DNA from: Ceratodon purpureus | Taxonomy: Eukaryota > Streptophyta > Bryopsida > Pseudoditrichales > Ditrichaceae | Assembly (NCBI GenBank): GCA_014871385.1 | Contig: CM026423.1 | Coordinates: 21,756,049 to 21,820,048 of the forward strand | Direction of reading: 5' to 3' | Length of the DNA: 64,000 bases | In this document: positions 57,992-64,000 of the stretch, piece by piece | How positions within the stretch are numbered: position 1 is the first letter of the stretch | Layout of the letters: each line of letters begins with the position of its first letter | Translations under genes and position numbers: made by a program | The notes under the pieces: generated by a model | What the model was told of the DNA's origin: nothing | Seen by the model: the letters and a program-made list of their open reading frames with translations, nothing else | The model's database searches: none

Positions 57992-60900
57992 ATGGGGGCG
58001 TCGACTGTAGCTCTGTTCTGTGGGCTTGTATTTGCACTTCTCGTCTTGCATGGGGTGGATGGGAGTGTTACTGGTGTGAGTACTCGTGTTGTTGGGAGCG
58101 GGTACAAGCTAGTGTCGATCCAGGACTTGAAGGGTGGGGATGGCGTTGTTGCGTATCTGGAGGTGATCAAGGAGACGCCTGAGACTCTCGGAAAGGATAT
58201 CAAGCGTCTCAAGCTTGTGGCCAGGTTGGTGTTTTTTTTGGTGCAATTTGTTAGGTGTTTGAGTTTCTAGATCAGGGGAGTTCGAGGGGGGTGTCTGATT
58301 TTGGTAGGAGTTTTGGTTTAAGTGCTGGTTTGTGAGATCAGGAGTGATGATATTCTTTGGATTGCAGGTATCAGAGTGGGGAGCGTCTGCAAGTGCATGT
58401 GACAGACGCGGAGTCTGAGCGGTATGAGGTTCCGCAGATGTTGCTACCACGGGAGGGAGTGGAGAGCGTCGAGAGCACTGCTAGCTCTAGGAAGCTTGGG
58501 CCCGTTGAGAAGAAGGGGGTCCTGGCGAGTAGCCATCCCCTGGAGTTTCGATACATTGCCGAGCCGTTTGGGTTTGCCGTCGTACGGAAATCGAATGAGG
58601 AGGTTTTGTTTAACACTTCCTCACCCAGCGATGCAGGGAATGGCAAGCCTGGCTTTAACAACATGGTGTTCAAGGACCAGTACTTGGAAATCTCCTCTCA
58701 GTTGCCTTACAAGTCGGCTCTGTATGGGTTGGGGGAGAGCACCCGCCCTGACGGACTCCGGCTAGCGCACGGCCGGCAGTACACGCTATGGGCGACTGAC
58801 ATTGGGAGCTGGAACATTGACATTGATCTTTACGGCACTTACCCATTTGTGATGGATGTGCGGGACGGGGGTTTGGCTCATGGTGTTGCCCTGATGAACA
58901 GCAACGGGATGGATGTCGACTACGGCGACGATTCGATCACATTCAAGGTTATTGGTGGCGTTTTCGACTTCTATTTCTTCGCTGGACCTAAGCCTTTGGA
59001 GGTCGTCGACCAGTACACGCAGCTGGTGGGCCGGCCCGCCTCGATGCCGTACTGGGTGCTTGGTATGTCACACTTTCCCTCTCCTCTGTTCTGGTAGTAC
59101 TTGTGTTGTTAGATTATATATTTGGCTGGATGAACCAATCCTGTCCAGTACACTGTTCATTCTGGTCCATGATTGCGTTACTTGGGCTTGTATACTTGCA
59201 TCGAGGACTTATCTCTGTGATCGGTCATGTGGTTGCAGGTTTCCATCAATCACGTTATGGGTACAAGAGCGTGGAGGAGCTAGAGACGGTGATGAGGAGG
59301 TACAAGGAAGTGAAGATTCCTGTTGAATCCATGTGGTCGGACATTGATCATATGGATCATTACAAGGACTTCACCCTTGATCCCGTCAATTACCCTGTTG
59401 AGAAGCTGAGGCCATTTGTTGACAACCTCCATGCTAACAATCAAAAGTTCATTATGATCTTGGACCCAGGTACTGAATTTCTCTTAACCGGAGTGTTATT
59501 CGTTCAATTAACATTTAAACACGTTTCACTAAGAATTAGCTACAATCTTATTAGGAGTATTAATTCTTTTCAATGTTTGCTGGGGAAGCCCTGTTGAATT
59601 GCATTGACCAATGATCCCTTGGGGAAAAGGTGCAGAGAATCTAGTTGATGACTTCTTTGAATAATACACTGAAAGGATTAAATAATATCTAGATGACACT
59701 TGTCTTTTTGTCCAAAGTAAGGCCATTTACTTGGAGTTTGGCATTTTCGTAACTAACATCAATGGTAAATGATGCAGGAATCAAAATCGACAGCAACTAC
59801 TCGACGTATGTTCGCGGTGACAAGCTCGATATCTACATGAGGAATGCAACAAAACATCGCTATGTTGCTCAGGTCTGGCCAGGAGCGACCAACATTCCCG
59901 ATTTCCTCCACCCTAAGTCTCAGGAGTTTTGGTCCACAGAGGTGGCAGAATTTTACAAAGTGATCCCATTTGATGGGCTCTGGCTCGACATGAATGAGCC
60001 TGCTAATTTCTGTGGTGGACCGACCTGTTACTATCCCCCGGAAATCGAGGTGTGTCCCCAAATTGATGAATGTTGTATGATTTGCGACAACACGAATTTA
60101 GACCGATGGGATGATCCTCCATACCATATCAACTCCCTTGGTGTGCACCGTCCGATTTACGCGCATACCATGGCCATGAACTGTGAGCACTACAACGGAA
60201 TTCGGGCATATGATACCCACAACGTCTACGGTTTTAGTGAAGGACTTGCCACATACAAGGCCCTTAAGGAGGTATTGAAACTTCCACTCCCACAATGCCG
60301 TACGTATATGTAACTGTATTAGATTCTCTAGCCTGATCAGTTTTCAACGTTGAAATCAGTAAGTTACTTGTCATTGAGAAAAGCTCTGGCACTCGTTCTG
60401 AGGAGCGAGGTACATTTACATTATTTAGACTCTTATTGATTCTTGAATGTGGATTGTCGTGGAATAGGTGACTGGAAAGCGTCCGTTTGTACTAGCCCGA
60501 TCTATGTTTTTGGGATCAGGTTCATATGCGGCACACTGGACCGGAGACAATGGGGCTACATGGGGTGACCTTCAGTATTCCATTGTAAGCCTGATCAACT
60601 CGGGCATGTTTGGAGTGCCCATGGTGGGAGCTGATATCTGTGGCTTCAATTTCCTCACCAACGAAGAGCTTTGCATTCGGTGGACTCAGGTAACTATAAC
60701 GTAGACGAAGGTGAATGATTTTGTTGAATTCTCTGTGTTTCCACTAAGTATTGTCTGGATTTGTAGTCACAAGGCTATGTGCATCCATCGCCTAGAGCCT
60801 CTATACATAGTCGTCACATTGCTCTCTAGTGTCTCATGAGCTTACTGCTATGAGTTGTTTTTAAAAAAAACTAGAAATCGCCATTGTAATGAAGTTCGTA

Positions 60901-61833
60901 CTTTCCTTTTTGCAGGTTGGAGCATTTTATCCATTTTCAAGGGATCACTCGGACATCCATGTGGGTCCACAAGAGTTTTATCTCTGGGAAACAGTTACGG
61001 AGACTGCGAAGTTTGTGTACACATGGAGATACCGCCTTCTGCCCTTTTTCTACACCTTGATGTATGGGGCTCGTATGACAGGAGCACCTCTTGCTAGGCC
61101 GTTGTTCTTTGCTGTGCCTGAGGATCCCAGGACATGGGGAATTGGCGATCAGTTCCTTCTTGGAACAGACATCCTCGTGTCGCCAGTCTTGCAAGCTGGG
61201 CAGGTCGCTGTGAACCCCTACTTCCCCGCGGGCGTCTGGTATAACTTGTTCGACCCCAAGGAAGTCATCCATGCCACTGCAAACAACTCATTCCACTCCC
61301 TAGAGGCTCCATTGGACAAGATCAACGTCCATGTCCGCGCTGGTGCCATCTTGCCCATGCAAGAGACAGCCTGGAGTACAGCCGAAGCTCGCAAAACTCC
61401 GTTTTCACTCTTGGTCGCCTTGCCGCCGGAGTCGGACTCATGCATGTCAGCATCCGCAATCTGTGATCAGGTGGATATTGCTACAGGTGAGCTTTTCGTC
61501 GACGATGATGATCAGCTGCAAATGGAAATTAAGGATGGGACTGCGACGTATGTGAAGTATCAAGCATTCCGGGGTCATGGTCGGTATATCTTGACAGCCA
61601 ATGTCACGGAGGGTGCTTATGCCCTGAAGAAGGGATTCGTGCTGCAAACGGTTTCAGTACTCGGAGCTCAGGCCTCTCCTTCGTCTGTCTTGGTTAATGG
61701 CGTAGCAGGAGCTGCCAAGGTGAACTTTAACAACAGGGATTCATCCCTGACCATTACTAACCTCAACTTGCCCATTGGCAAAAGTTTTGAGGTGAGTTGG
61801 GATTGTACGACAAAGGTTGCGCTTACGATCTAG
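57992..61833 (+). CDS. glycoside hydrolase family 31 alpha-xylosidase/alpha-glucosidase, secreted, complete
   Basis: Exons 57992-58224, 58368-59062, 59239-59469, 59778-60271, 60468-60689 and 60916-61833 encode 930 residues. An N-terminal signal peptide (hydrophobic [19 protein letters not shown]) predicts secretion to the apoplast. The GH31 barrel contains [18 protein letters not shown], the nucleophile Asp457 in [13 protein letters not shown], and the acid/base Asp578 in [23 protein letters not shown] and the C-terminal beta domains follow. Length and motifs fit plant XYL1/AGLU-type enzymes, which trim alpha-xylose from xyloglucan or hydrolyse alpha-glucosides in the wall; motifs alone do not decide between the two. 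All introns are GT-AG and the frames close exactly. The gene looks intact. Confidence 0.95.
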
Positions 61834-62626
61834 ATTTGATTCATAGTTTTCCACGTCATGTGTGAATTTGTTCAGCTTTATTTCACTTATTTGCTGGTCT
61901 ATTTCGGTGATCTGAAGTGGATTCCTTTTGAGTAGAATCCCTCACTGGAAGACATGTAAAGCAGAGTAGGAGTGATTGTTTACTTGAGGCGTTAGTAAAG
62001 CGGGAAGAATGTAATTGAGAACTCGTAAGTACTTGGTTAAAACAGATTGAGTTATTTGTGAGTTTGAGTAGGCAATGGATGATAATTCACATTTCTAGTG
62101 TTACTTTTCTGTAGCCTTCCAATAATGTGATCGTTTCTGAAAACATTCTCTGCACTATGATTCAGTTTAAACTCTATGCTTCTGCTCTCAATCCTGAGGC
62201 ATAAACAACGTTGTCTGAAGAATGTGATCTTCTTGTATCCCCGCTTGTATCTTGGTTCAGGATGTTATAGACAAGCTGGGAATGTTTTTATACGAATTGT
62301 TTCAATCGAGCAATCACTTAAAACAATAGTAGACCATAGGCATCTGCGTAAATCTAACCGGAATTGAGCTTCTTCACCTGTGACACTACCACGAATAATG
62401 TAAATCCGATTGCCGAAATGCTTTAAATATCAATTCGAACAAAAGTTCAAACTGAGAAGAAAATTTACTACGATGGTCTCGGTTAACTTCATGAAATATA
62501 TTTTCACATAACTCTTCGCACTTGTAATACACTACACACATGTATTGTATCTGCACCTTCTGGTAAGCGCATACAGCTGAATCTAACGTTGCCTCCCAGC
62601 CCATAGTAGTGCTGGCAATCTGCAGA
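61834..62626. other. GH31 3' flank
   Basis: Non-coding sequence holding the GH31 3'UTR. No other gene or element is supported. Confidence 0.5.
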
Positions 62627-62898
62627 AGTTAAAACAACGTCCTCAGAAGATCAGTGTTCAAGATCCGCTGAAAACTTCTCTGAAGCAGCCATTGTGGAAA
62701 AAATACACAAACTCGAGATGTTTGATCCTACTGCTCCGTAAGTGTTGATCTCTCCTCAACATCCTTATCCCCCGCCCGCTTGAGAGTGAGAATTTTTCGG
62801 AGGTGCATTTCACTGGCTAACTGGCACGTATATCATACAAAGCTTTGTCAACTTCTTTCAGTGCTCCTCCTGAGCTTCAGCTGTTTGTTTCACAGCTC
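62627..62898 (+). CDS. possible small spliced gene fragment, unassigned
   Basis: Two exon-like pieces join in frame. An acceptor (ATCTGCAG) near 62626 opens a frame reading SSEDQCSRSAENFSEAAIVE, KIHKLEMFDPTAP up to the donor CTCC|GTAAGT at 62737/62738. Acceptor CTTTCAG| at 62861 starts a 37-nt exon giving APPELQLFVSQL, ending at donor CTC|GTAAGT (62898/62899). The PPELQLFVSQL end recalls small coiled-coil proteins such as HSF-binding protein, but no following exon was found. It may be a real gene start, a decayed copy or chance. Confidence 0.3.
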
Positions 62899-64000
62899 GT
62901 AAGTAAAGCCTTAATTATTCCCGTCCATCCGAGGAAACTTTCTCCATGACCCTCAAAACTCTGGTTCAGTTCGTGATACCAGATTGAAGTAAACCATTGT
63001 ATGTAACAACGCCAAACCCCTCTTAAATGAATCGTGAAGGAGGTACAGGTTACGTCGCTTTTGCTGGCCCTCCACGACATCACAATATGGTGGTCATCCA
63101 AGAGTTTTCACTTCCTCCACATCCTAATTACAAGATTCAAATCAAAACTTCTATACTCGAGCTACCAGTGAGAATCATACCTCGTCTTCCAAATCGAAGC
63201 GCCTAATCCGAATCACCGTTCTGCTTCAAACTCTTGGAGCCTCCAATCCAGTCAAGATGTGTTTTTCAGCACATCTCATAAATTTATCGTTGATCTCGTT
63301 TCGTGACCGAACTGTGTCTAATCGTCCGTCCACAACACCAGAATTCACTTCATGCTGAGGTCATGAATACGCAACTGAGGATTCTAGTCATGGTGACATC
63401 CTAAAGTAAAGATGGTGAAGCTCGGAGAGTGAAACTCACAAGCGTGCACAAAGGTGCAGTGAAAATTTTGGAGGCACCAATTTTCAACATCTAGAAGATA
63501 TTACAACATCCGGCACAATGCCTTTCATGCACTGAAGGTGCAGAGTACCTTGCAGAAGAGGAAAATCTATCACTACGAAGGAGTTCACCAGCTCGTACTA
63601 AGTACTACTCTGCATGCAGCGCAGCGGATATTACAATGCGAGACTTCATTTTGGGCGCAGTGTCACCTCTGAATTCGAATCATACTGTTGACTGGATCCG
63701 TTTACAATGTTGCATTTTGGAGGAGGGGAAATGACGAATTGAGACACTAGAACTGTGCACAAGTTTTGAAGCTTCTTAGATTTAGGACGGAATGTGTTGG
63801 AAATCCAACCACATTACCAGAACAAATAAGCAACATAATTTGCGCTTTGTTTCAAAGCATGTCCGCAAGGCACAGAAATCTCTTGAACGCTACATCCTAC
63901 AGGGAGAAAGGGAGTGTTTGTTTCCTTCAATAGAGTGATTTCATATTTCTCTTGTAATTCGCTTTATAAAATAAAAATCTGTAGTAAATTATGATTATGT
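62899..64000. other. intergenic DNA to the window end
   Basis: One minus frame (62877-63101) and several shorter ones are open but unrecognised. No supported gene; a further exon of the small spliced candidate could lie here or beyond the edge. Confidence 0.4.

Noticed and set aside
1-64000. CRISPR arrays, bacterial operons or ribosome-binding sites
   Set aside because: All real genes are intron-split plant nuclear genes; no spaced palindromic repeat array exists.

Overview
This is nuclear DNA of a land plant, most likely a bryophyte and probably a moss. Genes are split by GT-AG introns of about 60 to 670 bp. Exons are near 50% GC and stand as islands in very AT-rich, transposon-filled DNA. 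The gene set is plant-like: an ABCG half-transporter, a plant UDP-glycosyltransferase, plant-type MTHFR, UDP-apiose/UDP-xylose synthase, a KNOX homeobox gene and an apoplastic GH31 glycosidase. The moss placement is inferred from style; no species can be named from the window alone.

Layout. 1-2.3 kb: 5' part of an ABCG transporter (minus). 2.3-7.7 kb: decayed CACTA transposase pieces (minus) and a 161-bp CACTA miniature element. 8.0-9.3 kb: a TIPIN/Swi3-like replication-fork protein with an N-terminal CCHC zinc knuckle (plus). 10.3-12.2 kb: a family-1 UDP-glycosyltransferase (minus), with an inverted UGT fragment at 12.65 kb. 13.75-17.1 kb: complete methylenetetrahydrofolate reductase (minus, 10 exons). 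18-35 kb: AT-rich repeat territory with a decayed autonomous Helitron (22.3-26.4 kb), a kinase-like pseudogene apparently carried inside it (27.7-29.2 kb) and several small non-autonomous elements. 35.8-38.2 kb: complete UDP-apiose/xylose synthase (plus, 7 exons). 39-44 kb: repeats, including a complete 791-bp Helitron nested in a pogo-like element. 44.6-47.2 kb: KNOX/TALE homeobox gene (plus). 47.6-48.9 kb: F-box pseudogene. 49-57 kb: repeats, including a SINE with target-site duplication. 58.0-61.8 kb: complete secreted GH31 alpha-xylosidase/alpha-glucosidase (plus, 6 exons). A possible small spliced gene lies near 62.6-62.9 kb.

The host genes are independent single-gene units, not an operon or cluster. 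Two of them touch cell-wall sugar metabolism (UDP-apiose/xylose synthesis and GH31), but they lie 20 kb apart with repeats between, so co-regulation is not implied.

The most novel material is in the repeats. A family of about 850-bp elements has termini TTAACCCCTAAA; four copies and one solitary end occur here. A complete short Helitron carries a GC-rich foreign fragment and sits inside a pogo-like element. A divergent protein-kinase-like gene lies between a Helitron helicase and that Helitron's 3' end. There is also a SINE with a 12-bp target-site duplication. Exon boundaries were derived by hand from reading frame, GT-AG sites and family conservation; frames close exactly in all six complete or near-complete genes.
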